Part shown: positions 1 through 10,597 of the stretch, piece after piece
Numbering within the stretch: the stretch's first letter is position 1
How the letters are laid out: each line of letters begins with the position of its first letter
DNA from: Bacillus taeanensis
Lineage (GTDB): Bacteria; Bacillota; Bacilli; Bacillales; UBA6769
Length of the DNA stretch: 42,679 bases
NCBI RefSeq assembly: GCF_003318295.1
Contig: NZ_QOCW01000035.1
Location: forward strand, 1-42,679
Direction: 5' to 3'
Made by a program: the position numbers and the translations under genes
The notes under the pieces: generated by a model
Database searches by the model: none
Told to the model about the DNA's origin: nothing
The model's input: only the letters and a program-made list of their open reading frames with translations

Positions 1-3
1 AAT

Positions 4-31
4 GGCTGTGAATTTAAGAAAATTCACAGCC
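4..31. terminator. Hairpin at window edge, possible terminator
   Basis: An 11-bp perfect inverted repeat (GGCTGTGAATT at 4-14, AATTCACAGCC at 21-31) has a 6-nt loop. No T-run follows on either strand, so it is a weak intrinsic terminator at best. It may belong to the gene upstream of the window, which is not visible. Confidence 0.4.
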
Positions 32-53
32 AACAACAACTGATATAAGGCAT

Positions 54-103
54 AATAATGAAAAAAGAGAAATTGCGTCCGCAATTTCTCTTTTTTCATT
101 ATT
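54..103 (-). terminator. rqcH intrinsic terminator with a 23-bp perfect stem
   Basis: Positions 54-76 and 81-103 form a perfect 23-bp inverted repeat around a 4-nt loop (77-80). Read on the minus strand it lies just after the rqcH stop. A/T tracts on both sides of the GC-containing core let it act in both directions, so it could also end transcription entering from the left of the window. Confidence 0.88.
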
Positions 104-128
104 TGAAGCTAGTTATGTCCCAGCCTCG

Positions 129-1832
129 TTATTTTGAGCGTAATTGGCGGACGAGATCTTCTGTTGGTGTTACAAAAACGGTTTGTTGGTTATCGTAGGT
201 GACAAAGCCAGGTTTTGCTCCGCTTGGCTTTTTTACGTAACGAATTTTTGTGTAATCAACTGGCACACTGCTTGAAAACTTCGCTTTGCTAAAATAAGCA
301 GCAAGGTTAGCAGCTTCGATTAAGGTTTGTTCAGTAAATTCTACATTTCGAATGACGACGTGTGAACCAGGAATATCTTTCGTATGCAGCCATGTTTCAT
401 CTTTGCGAGCTAATTTATTTGTTAAATACTCATTTTGCTTATTATTTTTTCCAACTAAAATTTCAATGCCTTCACTCGATATATAACGTTCTAGAAGCGG
501 TTTATCATTTTTCTTTTTCTGAGGTCGTTTTTTACGCTTCATATAGCCTTCTTCTTCTAATTCTTCACGAATTTCCTCGACATCGCTTGAAGTGGCTGCT
601 TCCATTTGCTGAATTAACCGATCAAAATAGTCAATTTCTTCTTTTGCTTTTTCGATCTGTTCGCTGACAACAGAGAGTGAATTTTTTGCTTTGTTGTATT
701 TTTTAAAATAATGTTGTGCATTTTCGGACGGTGATTTTTGAGGATCAAGGGAAATCGTAATCAATTGATTTTCATCATAATAATTCATCACTTCCGCTTT
801 TTTGTCTCCTCGTTTTACTGCATACATATTTGCTGTTAATAATTCACCATAAAGCTGATACTTATCAGCTTTATCTGCTTCCTGCAGCGTTTTTTCGAGT
901 TTGCTAATCTTCTTTTCATTTTTATTTCGTTCATTTTGAAGAAATTTTTCTAAGTCATTTGCCTGCTGTTTAATGCGATCACGGCTTGCTTTTTGAAAGT
1001 AAAAACGATCTAATAAATCACTGATCGTATTAAACGTTTTTCTCTCCCCTTCAAGATGTGTTAAAGAAAGGACCGAGTATGCTTCTTTCTGTTTGGATAA
1101 CACCATTTCAGGTTGATAATGATGGTTTTTAAATTCATTCATTACTTTAAGAAAGGCATGCGGCAACCTCGTTTTAGCAGCAAATCCTGATCGATGAATA
1201 ATTTCTTTTGTAATAAGCGGTGATAAACCACTAAAAATGTTTACCAACTGGCGATCGATTCTCCCTGAATTAAAATCAAGTTTTCGTAACAGCACCTCTT
1301 CATCTGCTTCAAATGGACTTATTTTATCTTGCTCTGGCGGTGCAACATAAGGTTGGCCCGGCATAAGGGTGCGATGACGATTTTGCGCCGGAGAGACGTG
1401 TTTGATGCTGTCAAGAATATTATTTTTTGCTGAATCAATTAAGATAATATTGCTGTGTTTTCCCATTATTTCTGCGATAAGAATGCGTTCTGTTTTGTCG
1501 CCAATTTCATTTTTAGATTGAAACGTAAAATGAATGACTCTGTCGTTATTTACTTGCTCCACTTTTTCTAAAATACTGCCCTCTAAATGTTTGCGCAGCA
1601 GCATACAAAACATTGGCGGCTGTTTTGGGTTTTCATAACTTTCCTTTGTTAAATGAACACGTGAAAAATTTGCGCTTGCTGATAAAAATAATTGGTGACT
1701 TTTTCCGTTAGCGCGAATATTAAAGATCAAATCGGTTTTATAAGGTTGATAAATTTTATTCACACGACCGCCTGTTAGATTTTCAGCTAGTTCTTTTGTA
1801 ATTGCTCTTGTAACAATACCATCAAATGCCAT
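129..1832 (-). CDS. rqcH: RqcH, NEMF-family ribosome quality control protein
   Basis: 567 aa, close to the length of B. subtilis RqcH (YloA). The family binds 50S subunits obstructed by peptidyl-tRNA and recruits tRNA-Ala to add C-terminal alanine tails that mark stalled chains for degradation. Older annotations call it a fibronectin-binding protein. The NFACT-N domain opens the protein ([19 protein letters not shown]). D97-R98, in NNDRVIHF, match the Asp-Arg pair required for tailing in this family. A long charged coiled coil spans roughly residues 290-420, followed by a lysine-rich stretch, and the NFACT-R domain shows [23 protein letters not shown] precedes the ATG at 1832 with good spacing. 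It is transcribed alone, divergently from yloB, and ends at a strong hairpin. Confidence 0.95.
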   Translation of the reverse strand: MAFDGIVTRAITKELAENLTGGRVNKIYQPYKTDLIFNIRANGKSHQLFLSASANFSRVHLTKESYENPKQPPMFCMLLRKHLEGSILEKVEQVNNDRVIHFTFQSKNEIGDKTERILIAEIMGKHSNIILIDSAKNNILDSIKHVSPAQNRHRTLMPGQPYVAPPEQDKISPFEADEEVLLRKLDFNSGRIDRQLVNIFSGLSPLITKEIIHRSGFAAKTRLPHAFLKVMNEFKNHHYQPEMVLSKQKEAYSVLSLTHLEGERKTFNTISDLLDRFYFQKASRDRIKQQANDLEKFLQNERNKNEKKISKLEKTLQEADKADKYQLYGELLTANMYAVKRGDKKAEVMNYYDENQLITISLDPQKSPSENAQHYFKKYNKAKNSLSVVSEQIEKAKEEIDYFDRLIQQMEAATSSDVEEIREELEEEGYMKRKKRPQKKKNDKPLLERYISSEGIEILVGKNNKQNEYLTNKLARKDETWLHTKDIPGSHVVIRNVEFTEQTLIEAANLAAYFSKAKFSSSVPVDYTKIRYVKKPSGAKPGFVTYDNQQTVFVTPTEDLVRQLRSK

Positions 1833-1861
1833 ATTCTTTCACCTCTACTATTCATGGTATC

Positions 1862-1890
1862 AGTATAGCATTTTTTTAAGCTTGTCTGAA
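1862..1890 (-). promoter_or_regulatory. Sigma-A-type promoter of rqcH
   Basis: On the minus strand a -35 TTCAGA (1890-1885) lies 17 nt from a -10 TATACT (1867-1862). TG sits one base upstream of the -10, giving an extended -10 (TGcTATACT). It is about 30 nt before the rqcH start codon. No equally good promoter was found for the divergent yloB. Confidence 0.6.
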
Positions 1891-1945
1891 TATAGATGCC
1901 TTAAGAGATATCGTGAAATTTCTAAAGAAAATGTGAGGTGTGACA

Positions 1946-4627
1946 ATGAAGTGGTATGAGCACTCTATTGATGATGTTGAGAAAAAAATGCAGACGAATG
2001 GATCGTCAGGATTATTAGAAAACATTGCAAAGAAAAGACTTGAAAAACATGGTTATAATGCACTAAATGAGGCGGAAAAAACGTCGCCGCTATTAATGTT
2101 TTTAGCGCAGTTTCGTGATTTTATGGTAATGGTGCTGCTGGCAGCTACTCTTATATCAGGTTTATTAGGAGAATACATTGATGCTATTGCTATTTTATTA
2201 ATTGTTTTTTTGAATGGTATTTTAGGTTTCATCCAAGAATTTAAAGCTGAAAAGTCTCTTCAAGCGTTAAAAGAATTATCAGCTCCTAAAGTAAGAGTAA
2301 TGCGTGATGGTGTATGGAAGGATATTCCATCAAAAGAAGTAGTAGTAGGAGATGTTGTCTCGATTTCTAGTGGAGATCGAATTGGTGCTGATTTACGTTT
2401 AATCGAGGTAAAAGGCTTATATATTGAAGAATCAGCTCTAACAGGGGAATCTGTGCCAGTACAAAAACACTCACGGCCTCTTACAGGTGCCGATTTAACG
2501 CTTGGCGATCAAGAGAACATGGCTTTTATGGGAACGATGGCGGTAAAAGGAAGCGGAGTTGGAATTGTTGTTTCCACAGGAATGAATACAGAAATGGGTA
2601 AAATTGCCGATTTGATTCAGAAAACAGAAACGATGGCCACACCGCTGCAGCGGAAATTAGAAGAACTTGGTAAAATTCTAATTGCGGTTTCCTTAGTGTT
2701 AACATCTTTAGTTGTCGTTGTAGGTGTATGGAAAGGGCATGATTTATACTCCATGTTTTTAGCAGGGGTATCACTTGCTGTTGCCGCCATTCCTGAAGGG
2801 CTGCCTGCGATTGTTACGGTTGCTTTAGCAATGGGTGTTCAAAAAATGATTAAACGAAAAGCCGTTATTAGAAAGCTTCCTGCGGTTGAAACGCTTGGAT
2901 GTGCGACTGTGATTTGTTCTGATAAAACCGGGACATTAACGCAAAATAAGATGATGGTTACCCACTTATGGAGCGAGGGAAAAGAGTGGCAAGTATCTGG
3001 ATCAGGTTATGAACCAATTGGTGAATTTTATGATGAAGATAGGGCGATACAAGTTGAGCAATATAAATCGCTGCAGCAGCTTCTTACGTTTGGTCTATTA
3101 TGCAGTCATGCTGTTATTCGTGAAGAAAAGACAAAAAAGGGTTCTCGGTACATACTAGATGGTGATCCAACAGAAGGGGCCCTTGTGACTGCGGCGATGA
3201 AAGCGGGAATTCATCCTAAACTGCGCACGAGTGATTTTCAAATTATAAAAGAATTTCCATTTGATTCAAATCGTAAAATGATGAGTATTGTTATAGAAGA
3301 TCAATCAGGACAGCGCTACATTGTTGTAAAAGGAGCCCCAGATGTTGTTTTAGCAAACAGCAATCGAATATTGTGGAATAATAAGCAAACCCCAATGACT
3401 GCTTCTCTTGAGAAACAAGTAAGAGAAGCGACAGAAGGATTAGCATCCCAGGCTCTGAGAACAATTGCGGTTGCTTATAAACCATTGAGAAGTTCACAAA
3501 TTCCTAATCATGAAAATGATGCAGAAGCTAACCTCACTTTTATTGGGTTACAAGGTATGATTGATCCGCCGCGTGCAGAAGTACAACAAGCCATTCGAAA
3601 TTGTCATGAAGCAGGCATTAAGACTGTTATGATTACAGGCGATCATTTAACAACAGCAAAAGCAATTGCTAGAGACTTAACAATTTTACCTAAAGAAGGT
3701 CAAACACTTGATGGTCATGCATTGTCGACTATGTCAACTTCTGAATTGGAAAAGGTAGTAAATGATGTGTATGTATATGCACGTGTATCGCCTGAACATA
3801 AATTAAAAATTGTCAAAGCGCTTCAAGCAAATGGTCATATTGTAGCGATGACAGGAGATGGAATAAACGATGCTCCGGCCATTAAAGCAGCCAATATTGG
3901 CATAGCTATGGGGATTACAGGCACAGATGTGACGAAAGAAGCTTCTTCATTAGTATTAAGTGATGATAATTTTACAACCATTCGTGCAGCAATTGAAGAG
4001 GGAAGAAATATTTATGAAAACATTCGAAAATTTATTCGTTATTTACTCGCATCGAACGTTGGAGAGATATTAGTGATGCTGTTCGCGATGTTAATGGCTC
4101 TTCCCCTTCCACTCGTTCCGATTCAAATTTTATGGGTGAATCTTGTAACAGATGGTTTGCCTGCAATGGCGCTTGGTCTTGATCCTGCAGAAGGAAATGT
4201 GATGAAAAGACCGCCAAGAAGACCTGATGAAGGCGTTTTTGCTAGGGGAATGGCTTGGAAAATTATTTCAAGAGGTTTATTAATTGGCATTGTAACTGTC
4301 ATAGGATTTGCATACACTCTTCAATATGAAGAGCTGCTGAAAGCGCAAACTGTAGCTTTTTCAATTTTAGTCTGTGCTCAGTTAATTCACGTATTTGACT
4401 GCAGAAGTGAACGTTCTATTTTTCACCGAAATCCGTTTGAAAATTTCTATTTAGTGCTTGCGGTGTTATCTTCCCTGCTGCTTCTTATTGTTGTTATCTA
4501 TTATCCGCCGCTGCAAACTATTTTTCATACTACACCTCTTTCAATACGGGAATGGATTTTTATTTCAGCCCTATCGGCATTTCCTATGGTAGCGTTGGCC
4601 GGTTTTACGTTTTTAACAAAAAAGTAA
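1946..4627 (+). CDS. yloB: P-type Ca2+-transporting ATPase (YloB)
   Basis: About 893 aa; membrane pump exporting Ca2+ with ATP, of the SERCA/PMR1 type. Visible landmarks are the TGES actuator motif (ALTGESVPV), PEGLP in M4, the phosphorylated aspartate D326 in SDKTGTLT, MITGDH, and the hinge motif MTGDGINDAP. M5 carries NVGE and M6 NLVTDG; in SERCA these positions bind Ca2+, so both ion sites may be present. About ten membrane segments are apparent: two pairs before the phosphorylation domain and six helices after it. In B. subtilis YloB is linked to sporulation and spore heat resistance. A GTG at 1940 is in frame, but GAGGTG at 1935-1940 is the ribosome binding site and fits the ATG at 1946 with a 5-nt spacer. 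The stop codon is inside the terminator hairpin. Confidence 0.93.
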   Translation: MKWYEHSIDDVEKKMQTNGSSGLLENIAKKRLEKHGYNALNEAEKTSPLLMFLAQFRDFMVMVLLAATLISGLLGEYIDAIAILLIVFLNGILGFIQEFKAEKSLQALKELSAPKVRVMRDGVWKDIPSKEVVVGDVVSISSGDRIGADLRLIEVKGLYIEESALTGESVPVQKHSRPLTGADLTLGDQENMAFMGTMAVKGSGVGIVVSTGMNTEMGKIADLIQKTETMATPLQRKLEELGKILIAVSLVLTSLVVVVGVWKGHDLYSMFLAGVSLAVAAIPEGLPAIVTVALAMGVQKMIKRKAVIRKLPAVETLGCATVICSDKTGTLTQNKMMVTHLWSEGKEWQVSGSGYEPIGEFYDEDRAIQVEQYKSLQQLLTFGLLCSHAVIREEKTKKGSRYILDGDPTEGALVTAAMKAGIHPKLRTSDFQIIKEFPFDSNRKMMSIVIEDQSGQRYIVVKGAPDVVLANSNRILWNNKQTPMTASLEKQVREATEGLASQALRTIAVAYKPLRSSQIPNHENDAEANLTFIGLQGMIDPPRAEVQQAIRNCHEAGIKTVMITGDHLTTAKAIARDLTILPKEGQTLDGHALSTMSTSELEKVVNDVYVYARVSPEHKLKIVKALQANGHIVAMTGDGINDAPAIKAANIGIAMGITGTDVTKEASSLVLSDDNFTTIRAAIEEGRNIYENIRKFIRYLLASNVGEILVMLFAMLMALPLPLVPIQILWVNLVTDGLPAMALGLDPAEGNVMKRPPRRPDEGVFARGMAWKIISRGLLIGIVTVIGFAYTLQYEELLKAQTVAFSILVCAQLIHVFDCRSERSIFHRNPFENFYLVLAVLSSLLLLIVVIYYPPLQTIFHTTPLSIREWIFISALSAFPMVALAGFTFLTKK

Positions 4628-4646
4628 CCAATTGGTTACTTTTTTT
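4618..4646 (+). terminator. yloB intrinsic terminator
   Basis: The palindrome AGTAACCAATTGGTTACT (4623-4640) is flanked by an A-tract and a T-tract. The yloB stop codon TAA (4625-4627) is inside the left arm. Confidence 0.85.
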
Positions 4647-4784
4647 GTTTTATTGCGTTTAAACAATGCTCATGAATTTTAGAAGAAAACTTTGCTCATA
4701 TTATATGTATTTCTAGTGAATCCCTTTCGTAATACTTGTTGTAGGTGATAAAATTGGTTAATATAGAAAAGTGGATGTGATATG
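4647..4784 (+). other. Gap between yloB terminator and yicC
   Basis: 138 nt, AT-rich. Besides the weak promoter at 4736-4764 and the yicC ribosome binding site I see no ORF, hairpin or repeat. Confidence 0.6.
4736..4764 (+). promoter_or_regulatory. Possible sigma-A promoter of yicC
   Basis: TTGTTG (4736-4741) and TAATAT (4759-4764) have 17-nt spacing. Transcription would start only a few bases before the ribosome binding site, giving a very short leader. This is a weak call. Confidence 0.35.
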
Positions 4785-5666
4785 ATGATTAAAAGCATGA
4801 CAGGTTATGGAAGAACAGTATTAGAAACAGATTCTTTATACATTACGGTAGAAATGAAATCAGTTAATCACCGTTTTACTGAAGTTTCTCTTCGTTTACC
4901 GCGGGCACTTCTGGTATTTGAGGATAAAATTAAACGTTATATTAATCAATATGTGCAGCGTGGAAAGGTAAATGTATTTATTGCTGTTGAGGGTGAAAGC
5001 ATCATGAAGCGTGCAGTTGAAGTTGATTGGGGATTAATGGATCAATATGTAGCCATTCTGCAACAAGCAAAACAGAAGCATCATTTATCTTCCTCTTTAA
5101 CATTAGAACAGCTGCTGCAAATTCCAGAATTGTTTACAGTAATTGAAAAAGAAACGGAAACGGAACAGTTAGAACATTATTTATTGCAAGCAGTAAAGGA
5201 AGCATCATTACAGCTCGTAAAGATGCGCCAAATAGAAGGTCAAGCAATTTTTGAAGATTTGGCAGCTAAATTAACAACTATTCAAAAAAATCAAGAAGAC
5301 CTTTACCAATATGCTCCTTCTGTTGTAGAATCATATCGCAGCCGTCTTCAACAGCGGGTTAATGAGTTTTTGAACGGAAGTCAGGTTGCTGATGAGGCTC
5401 GGATTTTAACAGAAGTTGCTGTTTTTGCTGATAAAGCAAGTATTGATGAAGAATTAACGCGACTAAAAAGCCATGTTAAACAGTTTTATTCTATATTAGA
5501 AAGCGGCGGTGTTGTCGGCCGTAAGCTGGATTTCCTTGTTCAAGAAATGAATCGTGAAATTAACACAATTGGTTCAAAAGCAAATGATGCAGCAATTAGT
5601 CAAAAAGTTGTTGATATGAAGAGTGAACTAGAAAAAATAAGAGAACAAGTTCAAAATATAGAATAA
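4785..5666 (+). CDS. yicC: YicC-family endoribonuclease
   Basis: 293 aa (B. subtilis YloC is about 291 aa). Members form hexameric endoribonucleases; E. coli YicC takes part in small-RNA turnover. The N-terminal YicC domain begins [10 protein letters not shown] and continues with [10 protein letters not shown]; the C-terminal DUF1732 part contains [14 protein letters not shown] and [22 protein letters not shown], typical of the family. Two ATGs lie in tandem at 4782 and 4785. GGATGTGAT (4773-4781) spaces better to 4785, and the resulting MIKSMTGYG matches the family N-terminus. remA and gmk follow, as in other Bacillus species. Confidence 0.93.
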   Translation: MIKSMTGYGRTVLETDSLYITVEMKSVNHRFTEVSLRLPRALLVFEDKIKRYINQYVQRGKVNVFIAVEGESIMKRAVEVDWGLMDQYVAILQQAKQKHHLSSSLTLEQLLQIPELFTVIEKETETEQLEHYLLQAVKEASLQLVKMRQIEGQAIFEDLAAKLTTIQKNQEDLYQYAPSVVESYRSRLQQRVNEFLNGSQVADEARILTEVAVFADKASIDEELTRLKSHVKQFYSILESGGVVGRKLDFLVQEMNREINTIGSKANDAAISQKVVDMKSELEKIREQVQNIE

Positions 5667-5713
5667 TTATTTTTAGAACGCGATTGCTATATAGTTTGAC
5701 TAGGAGGAAAACA

Positions 5714-5980
5714 ATGAATAACATTAAATTAATTAATATTGGCTTCGGTAATATTGTTTCAGCAAATCGAATTATTTCGATTGTAAGCCCAGAGTCCGCT
5801 CCAATCAAGCGTATTATTCAAGTGGCGAGAGAACGCAATATGCTGGTTGATGCGACATATGGACGTAGAACGCGTGCGGTTATTATTGCTGACAGTGATC
5901 ATGTTATCTTATCTGCGGTTCAGCCTGAAACGGTTGCACAGCGTGTTTTACATAAAGAAGATTTAAGTGAAGAAAATTAA
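5714..5980 (+). CDS. remA: RemA, extracellular matrix regulatory DNA-binding protein
   Basis: 88 aa. RemA is a ring-forming DNA-binding protein that activates biofilm matrix and osmoprotection operons in B. subtilis. The core [30 protein letters not shown] and [11 protein letters not shown] is nearly identical to the known protein, including the arginines that contact DNA in the ring. The frame extends upstream to 5684, but AGGAGG at 5702-5707 selects the ATG at 5714. The gene lies between yicC and gmk, with 34 nt before gmk. Confidence 0.95.
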   Translation: MNNIKLINIGFGNIVSANRIISIVSPESAPIKRIIQVARERNMLVDATYGRRTRAVIIADSDHVILSAVQPETVAQRVLHKEDLSEEN

Positions 5981-5993
5981 AACTTCGAAATAA

Positions 5994-6629
<636 letters not shown>

Positions 6630-6631
6630 TT

Positions 6632-6844
6632 ATGCTTTATCCATCAATTGATTCTCTCATGGAGAAAATTGACTCTAAATATACCCTTGTAACGCTTTCC
6701 TCTAAAAGAGCTCGTGTTATGCAGGAAAATAATGATGCAAAAGTAAAATCACCAAAATCCCACAAATATGTTGGAAAAGCGCTTGAAGAAATTCATGCAG
6801 GATTATTAAATTGTACTCCTGCAGATACGAAAATGGATGAATAA
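6632..6844 (+). CDS. rpoZ: RNA polymerase omega subunit
   Basis: 70 aa (YloH in B. subtilis is 67). Omega assists folding and assembly of the beta' subunit. The family pattern is clear: [19 protein letters not shown], then SSKRARVMQ, then [25 protein letters not shown] inside the gmk end drives translation, so the two genes are probably coupled. A terminator starts at the stop codon. Confidence 0.95.
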   Translation: MLYPSIDSLMEKIDSKYTLVTLSSKRARVMQENNDAKVKSPKSHKYVGKALEEIHAGLLNCTPADTKMDE

Positions 6845-6870
6845 CAACCTTTTTGGGTTGTTATTTTTTT
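6843..6870 (+). terminator. Intrinsic terminator after rpoZ
   Basis: Stem AACAACC (6843-6849) pairs with GGTTGTT (6856-6862), followed by seven T's at 6864-6870. The left arm begins inside the rpoZ stop codon. coaBC starts 38 nt later, so read-through is possible. Confidence 0.8.
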
Positions 6871-6907
6871 ACGAAAGAGAGAGCTTTAGTAGAGGAGGGT
6901 TATGATT

Positions 6908-8119
6908 ATGTTAAAAAATAAAAAAGTCTTGCTTTGTGTAACCGGTGGAATTGCTGTTTTTAAAGCAGCTGCATTAACGAGTAAATTATTTCAAGAAGGT
7001 GCAGAAGTAAAAGTAATGATGACAGAATCGGCACAGCAATTTGTGACACCGTTAACGTTTCAAACACTGGCAAGAAATGCTGTTTATGTTGATACGTTTG
7101 AAGAAAAAGACCCAGAAAAGATTGCTCATATTGATTTAGCCGATTGGGCGGATGTTATATTAATAGCGCCGGCTACAGCAAATATAATCGGTAAGGTTGC
7201 GAATGGGATAGCAGATGATATGATTTCAACGACCATTCTTGCGGCGACTGCACCTGTTTTAATCGCACCAGCAATGAATGTACATATGTATCAACATCCT
7301 GCTGTAGTAAAAAATATGCGCACTGTCGCTTCGTTTGGTTATCAATTTATTGAACCAGGGGAAGGGTTATTGGCATGTGGGTATGTAGGAAAAGGAAGGT
7401 TAGCAGAGCCTGAAGAAATAATCGCGGGTCTGCATGCCTTTTTTACACCTAAAGAACAATTATTTAAAAATAAGCGAATGCTTGTTACAGCAGGACCGAC
7501 AGTGGAGGCTGTTGATCCTGTACGTTATTTTACCAATCGTTCTTCTGGAAAAATGGGATATGCCATCGCTGAAACAGCCGCCGCATTAGGAGCTGAGGTT
7601 ACGTTGATTTCTGGTCCGACAAGTCTTTTAACACCATCAAATGTAACGCCGATTCATGTCACATCCGCACAAGAGATGTATGAACAAGTCATAAGAGCAT
7701 ATTCTCATCAAGATGTTGTCATAAAAGCAGCAGCGGTTGCCGATTATCGCCCAAAACATTACTCAAATGATAAAGTGAAAAAAAAGCCAGATGGTTGGTC
7801 AATTGAGTTAGAAAGAACAAAAGATATATTAGCAGAATTAGGAAAACAAAAACAGCAGCAGATTTTAGTCGGTTTTGCCGCAGAATCAACTAATATAGAG
7901 GAATACGCTTTACAAAAACTAGAAAAGAAAAATTTAGATCTGATTGTAGCAAACAGCATCGTTCAAGAAGGCGCGGGATTTAAAAGCGATACAAATATTG
8001 TCACAATCCTTCATAGAAATGGAAAGAAAAAAGAATTACCTCTTTTAACAAAGCAAGAGGTAGCCTTTGAGATTTTAAAAGAAGTTCACAGCTGTTTAAA
8101 GGAAAATAAACAGAGATGA
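6908..8119 (+). CDS. coaBC: Bifunctional CoaBC: phosphopantothenoylcysteine synthetase/decarboxylase
   Basis: 403 aa. The N-terminal flavoprotein CoaC half decarboxylates 4'-phospho-N-pantothenoylcysteine; the C-terminal CoaB half makes that compound from 4'-phosphopantothenate, cysteine and CTP. CoaC landmarks: VTGGIAVFKAAAL (FMN binding), APATANIIGK, the PAMNVHMY substrate clamp, and ACGYVGKGRL, whose cysteine is the proton donor in the family. CoaB landmarks: TAGPTVEAVDPVRYFTNRSS, AAVADYRP and the NDKVKKK loop. ATGs occur at 6902 and 6908; AGGAGG (6893-6898) is 9 nt from the second but only 3 nt from the first, and MLKNKKVLLCVTGG matches relatives. Its 3' end overlaps the priA start by 4 nt (ATGA). 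Confidence 0.95.
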   Translation: MLKNKKVLLCVTGGIAVFKAAALTSKLFQEGAEVKVMMTESAQQFVTPLTFQTLARNAVYVDTFEEKDPEKIAHIDLADWADVILIAPATANIIGKVANGIADDMISTTILAATAPVLIAPAMNVHMYQHPAVVKNMRTVASFGYQFIEPGEGLLACGYVGKGRLAEPEEIIAGLHAFFTPKEQLFKNKRMLVTAGPTVEAVDPVRYFTNRSSGKMGYAIAETAAALGAEVTLISGPTSLLTPSNVTPIHVTSAQEMYEQVIRAYSHQDVVIKAAAVADYRPKHYSNDKVKKKPDGWSIELERTKDILAELGKQKQQQILVGFAAESTNIEEYALQKLEKKNLDLIVANSIVQEGAGFKSDTNIVTILHRNGKKKELPLLTKQEVAFEILKEVHSCLKENKQR

Positions 8120-10533
8120 TTGCAAAAGTAATCGTTGATGTTGCTGTAAAACAAACGGACCGTATGTTTGATTATCAAATTCCTGTTAAGTGGGAAGGAA
8201 TTGTGGAACCGGGCATGCGTGTAATTGTGCCGTTTGGCCCCCGCAAAGTTCAGGGATTTGTTATGGATGTTGTGCAGGAATCATCAGTCAAAAAATTAAA
8301 GCCGCTAGTTGATGTTCTTGATATTGCACCTGTATTAACTGCAGAGCTTTTAAAGCTTGGATTTTGGTTAAAAGATGAAACGTTATGTTTTGCCATTTCA
8401 GCTTTTCAAGCAATGCTTCCAGCAGCAATGAAGGCTCGTTACAAAAAAGAAATTACACTTGCCCATCAACAAACGCTTGATCGACTCCCAGAAGAAGTTC
8501 AGAAGCGATTTCAGTATCAAGAGCGTATTCCTTGGGAAGAGCTTGAACAAACAGACAGTAAACTTTTAAGACAATTTCAACAGCAAATTAAAGCCGGCGC
8601 ATTAGATGTTATTTATCGTGTGGAGGAAAAAGGAACAAAAAAAACAAAGCGCGTTATCTTTCCAAACGTTTCAAATAAAGAACTTTCTTCTTATATCGAA
8701 ACACTTGATAATCGTGCCTTAAAACAGCGGCAAATTTTATCGCTTTTTTTAGAAAGCAATCAACCGATTATTGTTCAAGATCTATTAGAAATGGCTGACA
8801 CAACCCGTTCAACCGTTAAGACACTTGTAAACAAAGGATTATTAAAAGAGGAAAATGTCGAGATTTACCGAGATCCTTATGAAAATAAAACATTTGCAAA
8901 AACAGAACCGCTTTCTTTAACAACAAAGCAAGAGACTGCCATTTCCCCTATCCTTGCAGCTGTGGAAGAAAACAGATATGAAACAGTGCTGCTTCATGGT
9001 GTAACAGGAAGCGGGAAAACGGAAATTTATTTGCAATCCATTCAAAAAGTATTAAATAAGGGGAAAGAAGCAATTGTACTCGTCCCTGAGATTTCGTTAA
9101 CTCCCCAAATGGTTTCTAGGTTTAAAGGAAGGTTTGGTTCGCAAGTAGCTGTTTTACACAGCGGCTTATCAAAGGGCGAAAAATATGATGAATGGCGTAA
9201 AATCCATCGCAAACAAGTAAAGGTAGTCGTTGGAGCAAGATCGGCAATATTTGCTCCGTTTGAAAAATTGGGAATACTTATTATTGATGAGGAACATGAA
9301 AGCAGTTATAAGCAGGAAGAAAATCCCCGTTATCATGCAAGAGATGTTGCGATATATCGCGGAAAATATCATAATTGTCCTGTTGTGCTTGGAAGTGCAA
9401 CACCAACACTAGAGTCTTATGCGCGGGCACAGAAAAATATTTATCGATTGATTGAACTGCAAAGTCGCATTAATGATCAGGCAATGCCGGAAGTGAATGT
9501 CATTGATATGAGGGAAGAATTACGTTCCGGAAATCGATCCATGTTTTCAAATAGTTTATTTGAAAAGTTAAGCGATCGTCTTCAAAAAAAACAGCAAAGT
9601 GTTCTTTTTTTAAACCGCCGAGGCTACTCAACGTTTGTAATTTGTCGCGATTGCGGCCATGTAGTAGAATGTCCGCACTGCGATATTTCACTTACTTATC
9701 ATAAAAATAATCATCAACTAAAATGTCACTACTGCGGCTATCAAGAGCCAATGCCGCGTGTTTGCCCCTCTTGTGAAAGTGAGTATATTCGCTTTTTTGG
9801 TACCGGAACCCAAAAAGTGGAAGAGGAACTTGCAAAGGTTCTTCCAGAGGCGCGGGTCATTCGAATGGATGTAGATACTACCTCACGAAAAGGATCTCAT
9901 GAACGGCTTCTTTCGCAGTTTGGTGAAAAAAAAGCAGACATTTTATTAGGAACACAAATGATTGCAAAAGGATTAGACTTTCCTGATGTTACGCTTGTAG
10001 GTGTATTAGCTTCGGATGCAATGCTTAATCTCCCAGATTTTCGCGCATCAGAGCGTACGTTTCAGCTGTTAACACAAGTAAGCGGACGAGCAGGACGTCA
10101 TGAGTTAAAAGGAGAAGTAATTATTCAAAGCTATAATCCTGAACACTACAGCATTGAGTTAGCAAGTGCCCATAACTACAAAGACTTTTATAAAAGAGAA
10201 ATGCACACTAGAAAGCAGCATGGTTATCCGCCGTATTATTTTTTAACCTTAATTAATGTTTCACATCCTGATTTAATGAAAGCTGTAAGTGTGACAGAGA
10301 AAATTACAAGTTATTTAAAACACAAATTAAAAGATCATTCGATTGTTCTAGGACCTGTTGCTTCGGCAATTCCTAGAATCAAAGATAGATATCGTTATCA
10401 ATGCATGGTAAAATACAGAAACGAACCCAATTTAACAGGGTATTTACGGGAAATACTGCAGCATTTTGAAAAAGAAACGAGTCAAGGAAAGCTTCTTCTT
10501 TCCATTGACCGCAATCCTCATATGATGATGTAA
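8116..10533 (+). CDS. priA: Primosomal replication restart helicase PriA
   Basis: 805 aa, equal to B. subtilis PriA. This 3'-to-5' helicase recognises abandoned forks and reloads the replicative helicase through DnaB/DnaD/DnaI. The N-terminal DNA-binding region begins IAKVIVDVAVKQTDRMFDYQIP. Walker A is GVTGSGKT (295-302) and Walker B/DEEH is at 391-394. The zinc-binding insertion starts at C510 (CRDCG, CPHC, CHYCG, CPSC; eight cysteines). GTGTQKVEEEL and the QVSGRAGR arginine-finger motif follow. The start ATG overlaps the coaBC stop. The next gene is fmt; the def gene usually found between them is missing. Confidence 0.96.
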   Translation: MIAKVIVDVAVKQTDRMFDYQIPVKWEGIVEPGMRVIVPFGPRKVQGFVMDVVQESSVKKLKPLVDVLDIAPVLTAELLKLGFWLKDETLCFAISAFQAMLPAAMKARYKKEITLAHQQTLDRLPEEVQKRFQYQERIPWEELEQTDSKLLRQFQQQIKAGALDVIYRVEEKGTKKTKRVIFPNVSNKELSSYIETLDNRALKQRQILSLFLESNQPIIVQDLLEMADTTRSTVKTLVNKGLLKEENVEIYRDPYENKTFAKTEPLSLTTKQETAISPILAAVEENRYETVLLHGVTGSGKTEIYLQSIQKVLNKGKEAIVLVPEISLTPQMVSRFKGRFGSQVAVLHSGLSKGEKYDEWRKIHRKQVKVVVGARSAIFAPFEKLGILIIDEEHESSYKQEENPRYHARDVAIYRGKYHNCPVVLGSATPTLESYARAQKNIYRLIELQSRINDQAMPEVNVIDMREELRSGNRSMFSNSLFEKLSDRLQKKQQSVLFLNRRGYSTFVICRDCGHVVECPHCDISLTYHKNNHQLKCHYCGYQEPMPRVCPSCESEYIRFFGTGTQKVEEELAKVLPEARVIRMDVDTTSRKGSHERLLSQFGEKKADILLGTQMIAKGLDFPDVTLVGVLASDAMLNLPDFRASERTFQLLTQVSGRAGRHELKGEVIIQSYNPEHYSIELASAHNYKDFYKREMHTRKQHGYPPYYFLTLINVSHPDLMKAVSVTEKITSYLKHKLKDHSIVLGPVASAIPRIKDRYRYQCMVKYRNEPNLTGYLREILQHFEKETSQGKLLLSIDRNPHMMM

Positions 10534-10597
10534 TGTTAGGTGAATTATAATAGAAATAAGATGAATATATGCAGGAATGAAAGGTTGAGTTTTAAAG

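Noticed and set aside
362..667. 101-codon plus-strand frame inside rqcH
   Set aside because: It is antisense to the coiled-coil region of rqcH; the hydrophobic residues result from reading Lys/Glu codons backwards.
4123..4317. Antisense reading frames within yloB, priA, recG, smc and other genes
   Set aside because: They have no ribosome binding sites or recognisable products and mirror the codon pattern of the real gene on the other strand.
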